Shown: positions 35,015 to 44,712, counted from the first letter of the stretch. The stretch is 64,000 nucleotides of DNA from Paenibacillus glacialis (GCF_001637205.1 NZ_LVJH01000003.1:28089-92088); one strand, 5' to 3'. Program-made: numbers and translations. Notes: generated from the sequence alone by a model not told the origin.

Positions 35015-35115
35015 GTCTTAATATGTTGTTTGTTGTTGTATGTTTTGGAGGGTATTGGAATGTGGATGGCGAAATGATTAGGTACTTAGAAAATAAATAT
35101 CTAATAGGAGGCACT

Positions 35116-35841
35116 ATGAATAAGGAACTCGCTCCATCAGGAGAAGCCATTTTTCGTTATGAGGAGAGAAAAGAGGACTTCACTCTTGCGTCTGGAGATG
35201 AAGAGGCTATCAAGGTTATTTCAGATCATGTGGAAAAATACATAGGGAAAATTGATACTGTGTTTCATGAGATCATATCTGATCTTGTTCATCTGGATAT
35301 TCTTATTGTGAAACCAACGAAAGAAAAGAATTATTATACATTAGTTACATGTGGGATGAGTAATCTACCTATGACGGTTCCAGAGGGCGCTGATAACTTC
35401 AGATTTGCTGAACTGGTTATATGTCTACCTAGTGATTGGAAGATGTCTGATGAAGCATTTAAGCAAGACGAGAATTATTGGCCTATACTTTGGTTGAAGA
35501 AGTTAGCAAGATTTCCACATGAGTATCAAACATGGTTATACCACGCACATACGATACCTAATGGTGATCCAGCACAACCATTCGCTACGAACACTGAGTT
35601 TTCTGGAATGATCCTTTCAATTCCTACAACAGTTGATAATGCCAATGATTTCTTCACTTTAGAATCTAACGGCAAGAGGATACATTTCTTTAGTCTGATT
35701 CCGATTTATACGAAAGAGATGGATTTTAAATTGAAAAAGGGAGCTGACGCTCTCATAGAAAAGTTAGAAAAAGCCGGAGTAAATGAGCTAGTTGATCTAA
35801 AGAGAAAGAGCGTTTGTAAGGCGTCCTTTTGGAACTTTTAA
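35116..35841 (+). CDS. Suppressor-of-fused (SUFU) domain protein, 241 aa
   Basis: The bacterial SUFU domain is recognisable in YYTLVTCGMSNLPMTVPEGA, FAELVICLPSDWKMSDEAF and YWPILWLKKLARFPHEYQTW, with the HAHTIPNGDPAQPFA motif and a C-terminal HFFSLIPIYTKEMDFK. Such proteins are frequent in polymorphic-toxin and immunity contexts, where they are thought to act as immunity or binding proteins. The ATG at 35116 follows AATAGGAGGCACT; the longer frame crosses the preceding terminator. The gene is followed by a terminator. Confidence 0.9.
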   Translation: MNKELAPSGEAIFRYEERKEDFTLASGDEEAIKVISDHVEKYIGKIDTVFHEIISDLVHLDILIVKPTKEKNYYTLVTCGMSNLPMTVPEGADNFRFAELVICLPSDWKMSDEAFKQDENYWPILWLKKLARFPHEYQTWLYHAHTIPNGDPAQPFATNTEFSGMILSIPTTVDNANDFFTLESNGKRIHFFSLIPIYTKEMDFKLKKGADALIEKLEKAGVNELVDLKRKSVCKASFWNF

Positions 35842-35907
35842 AGAGGAATCCATAAGAATTCTCTTTTTAAAATCGGTGTTATCATAGGAATTTAAGCAAG
35901 TACCAGA

Positions 35908-35944
35908 AGACATACTGCTCGAAGGAGTAGTATGTCTATTTTGT
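35908..35944 (+). terminator. Rho-independent terminator after the SUFU gene
   Basis: AGACATACTGCTC and GAGTAGTATGTCT pair around GAAG, followed by an A/T run. It has the same CTC-N4-GAG core as neighbouring terminators. Confidence 0.8.
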
Positions 35945-36049
35945 CTGAATTTGTTGCATCTTGATGGTATATTATAGAATATAATAGAATGGTTCGCCGA
36001 ACAGAACACGCTATACCAAATCCCAGAGATCCAATTTGCAGAGGTGTAA

Positions 36050-36563
36050 AATGCAACCACGTTCAGAGACTATAAAAAGTAAAAGTAAGTTTATTGAAAG
36101 ATGGGTATTAGTATATTCAATTATTATTTTCGGTATGTTCTTTTATTTACAAGTAATAAGTACAACGGATATAAATGAGTTTATCCAAACATTTGTACAA
36201 GTTAACATAACATCCACATTATCTATTGCGGCATTAGTTGCAAGCATGGGAGCTTTCAGATGGGAGCATTATATAAAAGGAGTTATTCATTCAGGATTAC
36301 GGGATAAATATGAACGTCGAAAATATGTACTTAAACACGCAAAAAAACCATTGTATCGTGTAATAAAGCTAAATAGCATGTTTATTATTATTAACATAAT
36401 TACATTGCAATCGGCATCAATTGAGTTGAAAGAGATTAAACCTGCATGGTTTACAGTACCTTTGTTTGGGATTAATATGTTTTTGATTGTTATATGTTTG
36501 ATTATGGGACTTATATTAATATATCAATCCATGGTTTATATGAAAGAGCTTATTTTCAAATGA
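36050..36563 (+). CDS. Four-TM membrane protein, 170 aa, unknown
   Basis: After a short basic start (MQPRSETIKSKSKFIERW) come hydrophobic segments at residues about 20-38, 55-75, 110-125 and 138-160, with a basic loop after the second (KGVIHSGLRDKYERRKYVLK). AGAGGTG lies six bases before the ATG. I do not recognise the family. It is a single gene flanked by terminators of the recurrent type. Confidence 0.6.
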
Positions 36564-36591
36564 TTGTAAGTGTACAAGGGGAAGCAGCAGA

Positions 36592-36628
36592 AGACAGATT
36601 ACTCTAATGAGCGGTCTGTTTTTTTTGC
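36592..36628 (+). terminator. Rho-independent terminator
   Basis: AGACAGATTACTC and GAGCGGTCTGT pair around TAAT, followed by eight T. Confidence 0.85.
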
Positions 36629-36918
36629 TGAATTGTTAGGAACTTATGTTCATGACAAGTTCTAAGAGTGAAAAAATACATAGTTTTTATGGGGAATCTG
36701 GATTTATAATAGAAAAGAATACAGGATTTGTAAAAAACATATAAAGAAGTATTGTGCAGATCAACATAGAAGTAGCTCAGATAGCATACGACCCAGCCTA
36801 AGATAATTGTTAATGTCTCAGCATAGACAAGAATGGAATCAACAGCAAAAAGAATTGAAATCAATACTTTCTAAGCTTGGCTCTCATGAAAAAGCGATTG
36901 AATTATAGGGGGGTAATT

Positions 36919-37824
36919 ATGAAAATGCATGGTATCAAGACTCAGGTAGGATCAAGAAATCTGTTGCACTTTAAAACCTCGCAGAAGGAAATGAAATACA
37001 ATATTGAATACGAAAAAAGTCTTTCTTTATGGCATGTTCCTTACAAGACATTCTATGTTCCTACACGGTTTGGACAAACACATGTCATAACTTGCGGTCC
37101 TGATGATGGGGAACCACTTATTCTTTTGCATGCCATGGGATTTAGTTCAACGATCTGGTTCCCTAATATTGAACAGCTAGCACGTAAATACAGAGTGTAT
37201 GCGATAGACTTTATCGGGGATTTGAATAAGAGTGTACCAAGCGTACTACCTGTGAATAGGGAAGAGTGCGGGGAATGGTTAGACGAGGTGTTGATTGGAT
37301 TGGACATTGATTCGTGTTATATCGGTGGAATTTCTTATGGAGGGTTTCTGGCTATAAATTATGCTATGTATGCTTCTCATAAAGTGAAAAAAATGTTTTT
37401 GCTTAGTCCGGCTTCCTCATTTGCACCACTACACAAACAATTCATTTATCGGGTGATTGCAATGAATGCAATTCCATTGAAATGGAGTGTGTCCAAATTT
37501 ATAAAGTGGTTATCGAGACATCAATTAAACAAAGCGTTAGTAGACCAATTTCATGCTGCCTTTAGATATGGTTCTCTTTCATTAAAAGTTCCACCAGATG
37601 TTTATAGTGAAGACGAGCTTAAGAAACTCGCTATGCCTGTCCTTCTACTCCTCGGGGAAGAGGAAGTCATTAATGACGTCAATATGGCATTCTACCGAGC
37701 AACGCAAATATGCAAGAATATACGTGCCAAAATTGTCCCTGAGACAGGTCATCTGCTTAATTTAGAGAATCCTCAATATGTTAATGTAAAAATTAATGAA
37801 TTCTTGTGTAATGAGTTCCACTAA
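36919..37824 (+). CDS. Alpha/beta-fold hydrolase, 301 aa
   Basis: The fold is shown by PLILLHAMGFSSTIWFPNIE (oxyanion region), the nucleophile elbow GGISYGGFLA with Ser in G-x-S-x-G, LLLGEEEVINDV near the acid residue and ETGHLLNLENP with the catalytic His. The substrate is unknown; esterase-type and hydrolytic-dehalogenase-like proteins share this pattern. The ATG follows TAGGGGGGTAATT; the longer in-frame start has no ribosome site. A 240-nt stretch upstream shows no gene. Confidence 0.85.
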   Translation: MKMHGIKTQVGSRNLLHFKTSQKEMKYNIEYEKSLSLWHVPYKTFYVPTRFGQTHVITCGPDDGEPLILLHAMGFSSTIWFPNIEQLARKYRVYAIDFIGDLNKSVPSVLPVNREECGEWLDEVLIGLDIDSCYIGGISYGGFLAINYAMYASHKVKKMFLLSPASSFAPLHKQFIYRVIAMNAIPLKWSVSKFIKWLSRHQLNKALVDQFHAAFRYGSLSLKVPPDVYSEDELKKLAMPVLLLLGEEEVINDVNMAFYRATQICKNIRAKIVPETGHLLNLENPQYVNVKINEFLCNEFH

Positions 37825-37852
37825 ATAATAAAATGATTTGAAAGGATCATAC

Positions 37853-38125
37853 ATGACCATTTTTGCTACAATAATCGCCATATTAGTTGCTATTTTATTA
37901 TCTATTGTTCTTGGAGGCCCATATGGAATTTTGATACTCATTGCTATCACCTTTGGAGTTGCTCTAAGTACACACATTAGAACTAAAGAAATTCAGTTGG
38001 ATTTGCAGAGGATAAAGGAGAAGTTAGGAATTAAGGATAAAGATGATTTTAATATGACTGATCAGGAGATTGAAGAGGAACTAGAAGAATATATTGAATC
38101 GGAATCGGATGATAAGAAGAGTTAG
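37853..38125 (+). CDS. Small membrane protein with acidic tail, 90 aa
   Basis: MTIFATIIAILVAILLSIVL and the following hydrophobic residues make one or two membrane helices. A helical segment (LDLQRIKEKLGIKDKDDF) and a strongly acidic tail follow. AAAGGATCATAC precedes the ATG. This arrangement is common among unnamed Bacillales membrane proteins. It lies 28 nt after the hydrolase. Confidence 0.65.
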   Translation: MTIFATIIAILVAILLSIVLGGPYGILILIAITFGVALSTHIRTKEIQLDLQRIKEKLGIKDKDDFNMTDQEIEEELEEYIESESDDKKS

Positions 38126-38162
38126 TATTTTAAAATCATTATTTTGGAGGGGAAAGCCTTCT

Positions 38163-38384
38163 ATGAAGATAAAAGTTTTTACAGTGTTATTCATGGTTAG
38201 CTTGTTGTTATCATATTCTTCAATAGCTATTGCAAAACCTAATGTTGAAATTGAGTTAAATGGAACCAATGTTACGTCTAAATTCTCACCTATTCTAATT
38301 AACAATACGGTATATGTTCCTGTTGAATCCTTAAATTCTAATCCCGAATTAAAATTTTGTAAAGGTTATAAGAGATTGACCTGA
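38163..38384 (+). pseudogene. Truncated stalk (copper amine oxidase N-terminal-like) domain protein
   Basis: The signal peptide MKIKVFTVLFMVSLLLSYSS is followed by VEIELNGTNVTSKFSPILIN and VYVPVESLNSN, the start of the stalk/Cu_amine_oxidN1 beta domain found in secreted Paenibacillus proteins. It ends abruptly after 73 residues, in the middle of the domain, so it is probably a remnant of a longer gene. TTGGAGGGG precedes the start. Confidence 0.55.
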
Positions 38385-38398
38385 GAGGGAATACAACA

Positions 38399-39290
38399 AT
38401 GAGAAATGTGGAAGTATTCCACTATGATGCTTTTTCACAATACCCAAACAAAGGGAATCCTGCCGGGGTAGTATTGGATACCCATCAACTAAGTGCCAGT
38501 GATATGCAGTCTATTGCATACCAAGTGGGGTTTGAAACAGTGTTTGTAGTGAAGTCCCAAAAACCGATTTAAGACTAAGATATTTCACTCCAGGACACGA
38601 GATAAATTTATGTGGTCATACAACGATGGCATCTTTATATTGTTTGAAGACTAGAGGGATACTTGGAGAGGTCAGTTCAATAAATATAGAAACCAATGTT
38701 GGCGTATTACCCATCCAATTTAGCCTTAATAAAGACAATCAAATTCTGATTAGAATGAAGCAAGATAAGCCTCAGTTTATTGAATTTAATGGAGACAAGG
38801 AAAGACTTGCCTCCTCAATGGGATTAACATCGAGGGAAATAGAAGAGGATTTACCCATCGTATACGGATGCACAGGCGCATGGACATTATTAATTCCAAT
38901 TAAGAATATAGAAAGTTTTAATAGAATGAAACCCATAAACACACTATTTCCAGAGATATTAACTGAACTTCCTAAACGTCAATTCACCCATTTTGTTTAC
39001 AAACCTTCGATGTGGGCACCCTCATGCACGCTAGACATTTCTCATCTCCATTGTCAGGAACCATTGAAGATCCAGTGACAGGTACAGCATCTGGTGTCAT
39101 GGGAGCCTATTATTTGAATTATGTGGAACGGAATCTACCTTCAATTCATTTCAATGTTGAACAAGGACAAGAAATAGGAAGAGACGGTAGAGTAAACGTC
39201 GAAGTATATAGAACGGAATCTGATCACATGGACGTATTTATTTCTGGAACCGCAGTATATGTAAAGGACTTGAATATCGAGTATGCATAG
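38399..39290 (+). pseudogene. PhzF-family isomerase with two frameshifts
   Basis: PhzF-like enzymes are isomerases or epimerases of the diaminopimelate-epimerase fold. Here frame 1 reads MRNVEVFHYDAFSQYPNKGN and stops at 38570. A second frame continues LRYFTPGHEINLCGHTTMAS and runs to about 39000. A third resumes [20 protein letters not shown] to the end. The conserved NPAGV, CGHxT and EDPVTG motifs are in order, so one ancestral gene of about 295 codons was broken by two indels. GAGAGGG precedes the original start. Confidence 0.9.
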
Positions 39291-39391
39291 CTATTTATAT
39301 CAATAATATTTAATGAATTGCCAAGCATTATATAATTCGAATACCCATAAAATGAATGTATAGCTTAAAAAATAAACAAGAGGTGATAACA

Positions 39392-39520
39392 ATGCAGGAT
39401 ATTACTCAATTAATAAAGGAAAATGTATATGCTTTTATTATTATATTGTTTATATTCCCGATCATAATGACGATATGTCTGCTTGTTATATTCAAAAAAC
39501 TGTTTAGAAGAAAATCATAA
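39392..39520 (+). CDS. Small single-span membrane peptide, 42 aa
   Basis: AAGAGGTGATAACA stands before an ATG opening MQDITQLIKENVYAFIIILF, one transmembrane helix and a basic end (KKLFRRKS). The good ribosome site supports it; the function is unknown. Confidence 0.5.
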   Translation: MQDITQLIKENVYAFIIILFIFPIIMTICLLVIFKKLFRRKS

Positions 39521-39762
39521 ATATTTCAATAAATTCATATGAATTTACTGCTTTTGGGAAATATATATCATTAACCAATACCTATATAAAGTCAGTAGGG
39601 ACCGGAGATGAATATTATACAGGACAGGAGACAAATAATAGTTTCCTTGGAATAATCTTAGGAGGCATCTGTTTTATATTGTTGTTTATAGCATGGAAGT
39701 TATTCCGTGAACTATTAATGTTAATATTTAATGCCGATGCCATAATTACAAAGAAGGATTAA
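39508..39762 (+). pseudogene. Membrane-protein remnant without start codon
   Basis: An open frame without ATG, GTG or TTG at its beginning reads SYEFTAFGKYISLTNTYIKS, then NNSFLGIILGGICFILLFIAW, one clear transmembrane helix, to the stop at 39762. It overlaps the 42-residue peptide gene by a few bases and probably represents a truncated membrane protein. From 39763 to 40033 I see nothing convincing. Confidence 0.35.
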
Positions 39763-40033
39763 GTAGAATTATAAGAGAAGATATAGAGATCACCTACTTT
39801 GATGAAGGAAGAGTGTAAGATTCAAAGAGGTGAAGAGGAAGGTTATTTTAATAGAAGCTAACAGGATATATCCAGGTAGATGGGGAATCAGTGTGAGGAA
39901 GAACGAATCATAAGAATCGATGAGTACTGGGCGGAGAATTCAGAACCTTCTGAATGGAGAGTAGAAGCGGCTCTTTCCGAACAATTTTAAAGAAGTTTCA
40001 AATGAAAAAACAGACAAAGAGGAGACGGAGACA

Positions 40034-40501
40034 ATGATGGGAATTCAAATCGTTAATCTTGCAGAGCACAAGGAATATTTTGAAACAGTATGTCAGTGGC
40101 TTTGGAAACAATGGGCTAGTGATAAGCCAATCGAATTTGTTAGATATGCCGTATTACATAATTCTCAGATTGATCGTGTGCCAATGACATTTGTAGCGCT
40201 AGATGGTGAAGAACCTGTAGGGACAGTATCTTTTTGGATGAACGATCTATCGTGTAGACAAGATCTTTCTCCTTGGTTAGCAAGCTTGTATGTCGATGAA
40301 GAGCAGAGAGGTAAGGGCATAGCAAGAGAACTACAAAATCGTGTAATAGAAGAAGCGACAAAATTAGGATATAGCGACTTGTATTTAATTACGACGCATG
40401 ACGATTACTACGAAAGATTTGGATGGAATTTCATAGAGAAAGCACCGAAGCTTAGCGGCGACTTCACGAAAATATACAGTAAGGATCTAAGATCTTTGTA
40501 G
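40034..40501 (+). CDS. GNAT-family N-acetyltransferase, 155 aa
   Basis: The core motif is LASLYVDEEQRGKGIARELQ, with the acetyl-CoA binding R-G-x-G-I-A loop, preceded by PVGTVSFWMNDL and followed by LYLITTHDDYYERFGWNF, a tyrosine- and phenylalanine-rich end typical of GNATs. The substrate is unknown. GAGGAGACGGAGACA precedes the ATG. It is followed by a strong hairpin terminator. Confidence 0.9.
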   Translation: MMGIQIVNLAEHKEYFETVCQWLWKQWASDKPIEFVRYAVLHNSQIDRVPMTFVALDGEEPVGTVSFWMNDLSCRQDLSPWLASLYVDEEQRGKGIARELQNRVIEEATKLGYSDLYLITTHDDYYERFGWNFIEKAPKLSGDFTKIYSKDLRSL

Positions 40502-40519
40502 CTACTAACGTAAATCATG

Positions 40520-40568
40520 GTTCCGGCAAATAGCCCTTGGTTCATCCGATGGTTACTTGCCGGAATTT
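40520..40568 (+). terminator. Rho-independent terminator
   Basis: TTCCGGCAA and TTGCCGGAA form the stem base, with extra pairing inside (AACCA-type segments), followed by TTTTATAT. Confidence 0.75.
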
Positions 40569-40595
40569 TATATCGATATATATAGGAGGTAATTT

Positions 40596-41309
40596 ATGAA
40601 AAGAATCCTAATGATCAGTGATATTCATGGATGTTTTGATCCATTTAATGAATTGTTGGAAGTTCTAAATTACCAATCATCTAATGATCAATTGATTGTA
40701 CTAGGTGATTATGTGGATAGAGGACCAAAGAGTAGGGAAGTCGTCGATAAAGTAATAGACTTAGTGGAGAACCATAATGTGATTGCCTTACGTGGTAATC
40801 ATGATCAGAGATTGGTTGATCTAATAAGAACTGATAACTCGGTAGTGAAGTCGAAGTTTTTAGAGCATGGGGGATTACAAACGCTTCAAAGCTATTGTGA
40901 TTTTGTCGATCATTCAATGGATGAGAGTCTATTTCTACAAGCAATAGATTACATCAGAAGCAATTTCATTGCTCATATAGATTTTCTGGAATCGTTACCC
41001 TTGTATCATGAAGATAACGACCATATATATGTACACGCGGGTTTAAACCCTCAATATAGGAATTGGAAAGAGCAGTCGGACCATGATTTCATGTATATTA
41101 AGTCGGAATTCCACCGCTCGAAGACAATTGTTGATAAGAAAGTTATATTTGGACATACAAGAACGATTGAACTCCAAGATTCGGCAGACATCTGGGTTGA
41201 TGAAGATAAGATTGGGATAGACGGTGGATGTGCATATGGATTGCAATTAAACTGTCTGATTTACAAGGATGGGTCTTATGTTTCAGAACACATAAAGAAT
41301 TTGAAGTGA
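40596..41309 (+). CDS. Calcineurin-like / PPP-family metallophosphatase
   Basis: The PPP signature is complete: SDIHGCFDPF (metal ligands D and H), LGDYVDRGPKS (GDxVDRG), LRGNHDQR (GNHD) and FGHTRT, with a later VHAGLNP. PPP enzymes of this bacterial type dephosphorylate Ser/Thr/Tyr proteins or dinucleoside tetraphosphates (ApaH and PrpE relatives). The length is 237 aa. TAGGAGGTAATTT precedes the ATG. Confidence 0.9.
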   Translation: MKRILMISDIHGCFDPFNELLEVLNYQSSNDQLIVLGDYVDRGPKSREVVDKVIDLVENHNVIALRGNHDQRLVDLIRTDNSVVKSKFLEHGGLQTLQSYCDFVDHSMDESLFLQAIDYIRSNFIAHIDFLESLPLYHEDNDHIYVHAGLNPQYRNWKEQSDHDFMYIKSEFHRSKTIVDKKVIFGHTRTIELQDSADIWVDEDKIGIDGGCAYGLQLNCLIYKDGSYVSEHIKNLK

Positions 41310-41398
41310 TTTGAGTCGCTCTTACATCTCATAACAATAGGTTATCGCATGATATATCGGGTGCAAATTCTGAGATTAATATAAAAGGAGTCGAAGTG

Positions 41399-42094
41399 AT
41401 GGATGCTCAAGAACTTGCTTTTCTAGCATGCCAGGAGTCAAGTGGGTTAATTCCAATGATGAATAAAACGATATTTAAACATCAAATCACGACTGAACAA
41501 GAGCTAAGAGATATTGTAGGATATTCCAGCGAATTAGTAACAAGGAAAGCGATTCATAGTATAGATCAGCATTGTCGTCATTTCATATCTCAATCCCCAA
41601 TGGCATTTATTGCAACTGCTGATCGTTCGGGGACTTGTGATGTTTCTCCTCGTGGTGATAAAGCAGGTTTTGTGCATGTGATCGACGATAATCATTTGAT
41701 CATTCCAGAACGTCCAGGAAATCGTCGTCTGGATTCATTGAGAAATATACTTTCCAACCCTTGTATTGGGATTATATTTATCATTCCAGGGTTAGAAGAA
41801 ACCTTAAGGATTAATGGGAATGCTTATATCGTGAATGACGATGATTTGTTAGAAGAGATGAAGGTTAACGATAAGAAACCTTTGTTAGGTATAGGGGTGA
41901 AAGTCGAAGAATGTTATGTGCATTGTGCCAAAGCATTCAAAAGGTCTAGTCTGTGGGATCCGAGTAAGTGGCCGGAAAAAGAAGATCTACCCGTTATATC
42001 ACAGGTGTTGGCAGATCATGTGAATATGAAGGATGTAACAGCTGAAGATGTGGCGAAATCATTGAAAGAGACGTATGAGAAGAGACTGTATTAG
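41399..42094 (+). CDS. Pyridoxamine-phosphate-oxidase-like (FMN) family protein
   Basis: The 231-residue protein has a helical N-terminus. It then shows the split-barrel flavin fold: QSPMAFIATADRSGTCDVSP, RGDKAGFVHVIDDNHLIIPE and RPGNRRLDSLRNILSNPCIG. This fits the MSMEG_1061-type PPOX subfamily from memory. The reaction is unknown. The ATG at 41399 has AAAGGAG eight bases upstream. Confidence 0.85.
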   Translation: MDAQELAFLACQESSGLIPMMNKTIFKHQITTEQELRDIVGYSSELVTRKAIHSIDQHCRHFISQSPMAFIATADRSGTCDVSPRGDKAGFVHVIDDNHLIIPERPGNRRLDSLRNILSNPCIGIIFIIPGLEETLRINGNAYIVNDDDLLEEMKVNDKKPLLGIGVKVEECYVHCAKAFKRSSLWDPSKWPEKEDLPVISQVLADHVNMKDVTAEDVAKSLKETYEKRLY

Positions 42095-42120
42095 TCGTAG
42101 ATTCCATAAGGAGGGCTAGC

Positions 42121-42711
42121 ATGAATCTTGCGAATAAAATTACAATTGCACGAATTTGTTTAATACCATTATTTATCGTGGCTCTTTCAAAATATCCCGT
42201 GTGGCTAGCTGATGAAAGTAGATTCTTCAGTTTCATGAATCAATACGGAATTAACATTGCAATTGTGATATTTATTGTAGCCGCGGGAACCGATAAGTTA
42301 GATGGTTATATTGCAAGGAAATATAATCAAATTACTAACCTTGGGAAGTTGCTAGACCCACTAGCGGATAAGTTATTGATATCCGTTGCATTAATTATGA
42401 TGGTCCAGTTGGGTATGATTCCTTCTTGGATGGCTGTTATTATCATTGGTCGAGAGTTTATCATTACAGGTTTAAGAATGGCAGCATCGGGACAAGGAAT
42501 TGCGTTAGCAGCTGATAATTATGGGAAAATAAAAATGGTTATGCAAGTAGTTGCTATTGTTGCAGTGTTATTAAACAACTATCCATTTGAATTGCTAACT
42601 AGCATTAAGATTGACTATATTCTTATGCTAATAGCTGTAATCCTGACATTATACTCTGGATTCAACTATATATTAAGAAATTTCAAACAACTTAAATTAG
42701 GTAGAATGTGA
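42121..42711 (+). CDS. pgsA: CDP-diacylglycerol-glycerol-3-phosphate 3-phosphatidyltransferase
   Basis: The enzyme makes phosphatidylglycerophosphate, the committed step to phosphatidylglycerol, in the membrane. The CDP-alcohol phosphotransferase motif is present: DGYIARKYNQITNLGKLLDP followed by LADK (D-G-x2-A-R-x8-G-x3-D-x3-D). The length of 196 aa with several membrane helices is typical. It begins NLANKITIARICLIPLFI, as in PgsA. AAGGAGGG precedes the ATG. Because it stands outside a cinA/recA context, it may be a second paralog. Confidence 0.9.
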   Translation: MNLANKITIARICLIPLFIVALSKYPVWLADESRFFSFMNQYGINIAIVIFIVAAGTDKLDGYIARKYNQITNLGKLLDPLADKLLISVALIMMVQLGMIPSWMAVIIIGREFIITGLRMAASGQGIALAADNYGKIKMVMQVVAIVAVLLNNYPFELLTSIKIDYILMLIAVILTLYSGFNYILRNFKQLKLGRM

Positions 42712-42746
42712 CACCATATTCTTTTTTTCGAGGAGATGGATAATTA

Positions 42747-43277
42747 ATGATGAATCTAATACATGAGATGACTACATCAACATTGGTCTGGTTATTCATC
42801 GTAGCTTTTATGCTCCATGATTTAGAGGAGATTATATGGGTTGAGGTGTGGATTAAGAAGAACAGAAATCATGTTATTCGTGTGGTTCCTACAAGGTTAA
42901 AGAAGCAGCTAGAGAAGATGTTCAATATTACGAGTGGTCAATTTGCCTTTGCTGTTTTACTTGAGTTTATTATTTTTATTCCATTTACTTTTCTAGCAGC
43001 GGAGCAAGGAAAGTTCTTTATATTCCTATCTTTTAATACGCTGTTTTTAATCCATGTATTTACACATGTAGGGCAATCCATCTATCTGAAGATGTATACG
43101 CCAGGAGTAGTGAGTGCTGTGATTATTACTCTCCCTTATTCGCTGTATCTATTTTATAGATTGATTAGTGAGGGATTAGTTACCTGGGGAGAGGTTTTAT
43201 TAAGTATTCCTGTGGGGCTTATGCTACTACCGATAGTGTTACTTGGTCATGAACTAGGGAGAAGGTTTGTTAAATAA
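42747..43277 (+). CDS. HXXEE-domain membrane protein, 176 aa
   Basis: The HDLEE motif lies in the first hydrophobic region (VAFMLHDLEEIIWVEVW), the hallmark of the HXXEE family of small integral membrane proteins. Four to five helices are predicted, with a conserved-looking HVFTHVGQ. The function is unknown. CGAGGAGATGG lies upstream. It follows pgsA by 35 nt and may be co-transcribed. Confidence 0.85.
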   Translation: MMNLIHEMTTSTLVWLFIVAFMLHDLEEIIWVEVWIKKNRNHVIRVVPTRLKKQLEKMFNITSGQFAFAVLLEFIIFIPFTFLAAEQGKFFIFLSFNTLFLIHVFTHVGQSIYLKMYTPGVVSAVIITLPYSLYLFYRLISEGLVTWGEVLLSIPVGLMLLPIVLLGHELGRRFVK

Positions 43278-43426
43278 AACAATTGAATTTTAAACTCTAT
43301 GATACAATTTTTTCAAAAAAATTCGTATAACAAAGATTTTTCGATAACTGCTATATGGAAGAAGGCAAATTACTGGAGAATTAGTGAGCGGTTTTCTTTT
43401 GGTGAAAAATCTAGGAGGTAGTTGTT

Positions 43427-44008
43427 ATGAGGATTGCTTTTGTTGTCTTTAACGGGCTCACATTTCTAGACTTTATTGGATTCTATGATGTAATCTATCA
43501 GCTGAATTTGTTTGATGAAACGAAGGGTACAACGTGGGATATTTGTGGCTTTACCGAAGAAATATCTGACGAATTAGGATTAACAATTAAAGTGAATAAG
43601 ATTAAACCAGACCTATCAGAATATGATCTATTGTTTGTTCCAGGAGGTTTGGGAACTCGAGAACTTAGATTTGATAATGAGTTTATTTCATGGCTACGAC
43701 AAGCAGAGCAAGTAGAACACATAGTATCTGTATGTACGGGCTCACTTTTATTGGGCGCTGCTGGATTGTTAAAGAATAAGAAAGCAACAACCCATCCTGC
43801 TGCGTATGAATTGTTAGAACCATATTGTAAAGAAGTAATGAAGTCTCGAATAGTGAAAGATGGAAACCTAATCACAGCTGGAGGGGTATCGACATCCATT
43901 GATCTTGCCTTGTATATTGTTGAGCTTTTCCTAAACAAGGAAGCCGTAGATATCATTAAGAAACAAATAGACTACCCATATGAAGTACAAGGAATTATTG
44001 AGGTGTAG
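43427..44008 (+). CDS. DJ-1/PfpI-family protein, 193 aa
   Basis: The Rossmann-like DJ-1 fold is evident from MRIAFVVFNGLTFLDFIGFY, LLFVPGGLGTRELR and the nucleophile-elbow cysteine VSVCTGSLLLGAAGLLKNK, then THPAAYELL. Members include glyoxalase III-type deglycases, proteases and AraC-linked sensors; a glutamate upstream of the cysteine and the AAHxC-type pattern suggest an isonitrile hydratase or transcription-associated subgroup, not proven. TAGGAGGTAGTT precedes the ATG. Confidence 0.9.
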   Translation: MRIAFVVFNGLTFLDFIGFYDVIYQLNLFDETKGTTWDICGFTEEISDELGLTIKVNKIKPDLSEYDLLFVPGGLGTRELRFDNEFISWLRQAEQVEHIVSVCTGSLLLGAAGLLKNKKATTHPAAYELLEPYCKEVMKSRIVKDGNLITAGGVSTSIDLALYIVELFLNKEAVDIIKKQIDYPYEVQGIIEV

Positions 44009-44037
44009 ATAAAGGAAGACTGTTAAATAGAAACTGG

Positions 44038-44712
44038 GTGAGAAACATTCTAAAAGCGATAATATTTGATTTGGACGGTACTCTACTCGATCGTGATCGT
44101 TCATTAAACAATTTCGTTGAACATCAATATGATCGTTACGATGCATTGCATCATGTGAAAAAAGAAGAGTTCGTTCAAAGATTTATTGAGTTGGATAAGA
44201 GAGGTTATGTTTGGAAAGATCGTGTGTACCAATCACTTATTAATGAATTTGAAGCTAAGTTAGATTGGCAAGATCTATTGGATGATTATATTGAAGGCTT
44301 TCAAAACCATTGTGTTGGGTTTTCTGGGATGGTTGAGATGCTTGATTTCTTAAAAGAAAAGAATATGAAATTGGGCATGATCACAAATGGGTATGAGAGA
44401 TTTCAGGATAACAATATAAAAGCCTTAAATATTAGTGATTATTTTGAAGTGATTCTGATATCAGAACGCGAAGGAATTAGAAAACCTGATCCTGAGATTT
44501 TTCTAAGAGCTGTAAATCTTCTCGGAGTGAAACCGGAAGATTCAATATATGTAGGGGATCATCCTAGTAATGATATTGAAGCCAGCCTCAATGTGGGCAT
44601 GAGATCCATATGGAAAGAAGATGACTTCCAGAATAAACCGCTTAATACAACATGGACTATTAGAGAATTACATGAGATAAGAGTTATTGTTGAGAACTCA
44701 GGAGATACATAA
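44038..44712 (+). CDS. HAD-superfamily phosphatase, 224 aa
   Basis: The motifs are IIFDLDGTLLDRDR (nucleophile Asp), MITNGYERFQ (motif II, T), KPDPEIF (motif III Lys) and VGDHPSNDIEAS (motif IV). The cap domain sits after motif I, as in YjjG/pyrimidine-nucleotidase-like subfamily I proteins. The substrate is unknown. The start is GTG with a weak ribosome site. It lies 30 nt after the DJ-1 gene. Confidence 0.9.
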   Translation: MRNILKAIIFDLDGTLLDRDRSLNNFVEHQYDRYDALHHVKKEEFVQRFIELDKRGYVWKDRVYQSLINEFEAKLDWQDLLDDYIEGFQNHCVGFSGMVEMLDFLKEKNMKLGMITNGYERFQDNNIKALNISDYFEVILISEREGIRKPDPEIFLRAVNLLGVKPEDSIYVGDHPSNDIEASLNVGMRSIWKEDDFQNKPLNTTWTIRELHEIRVIVENSGDT

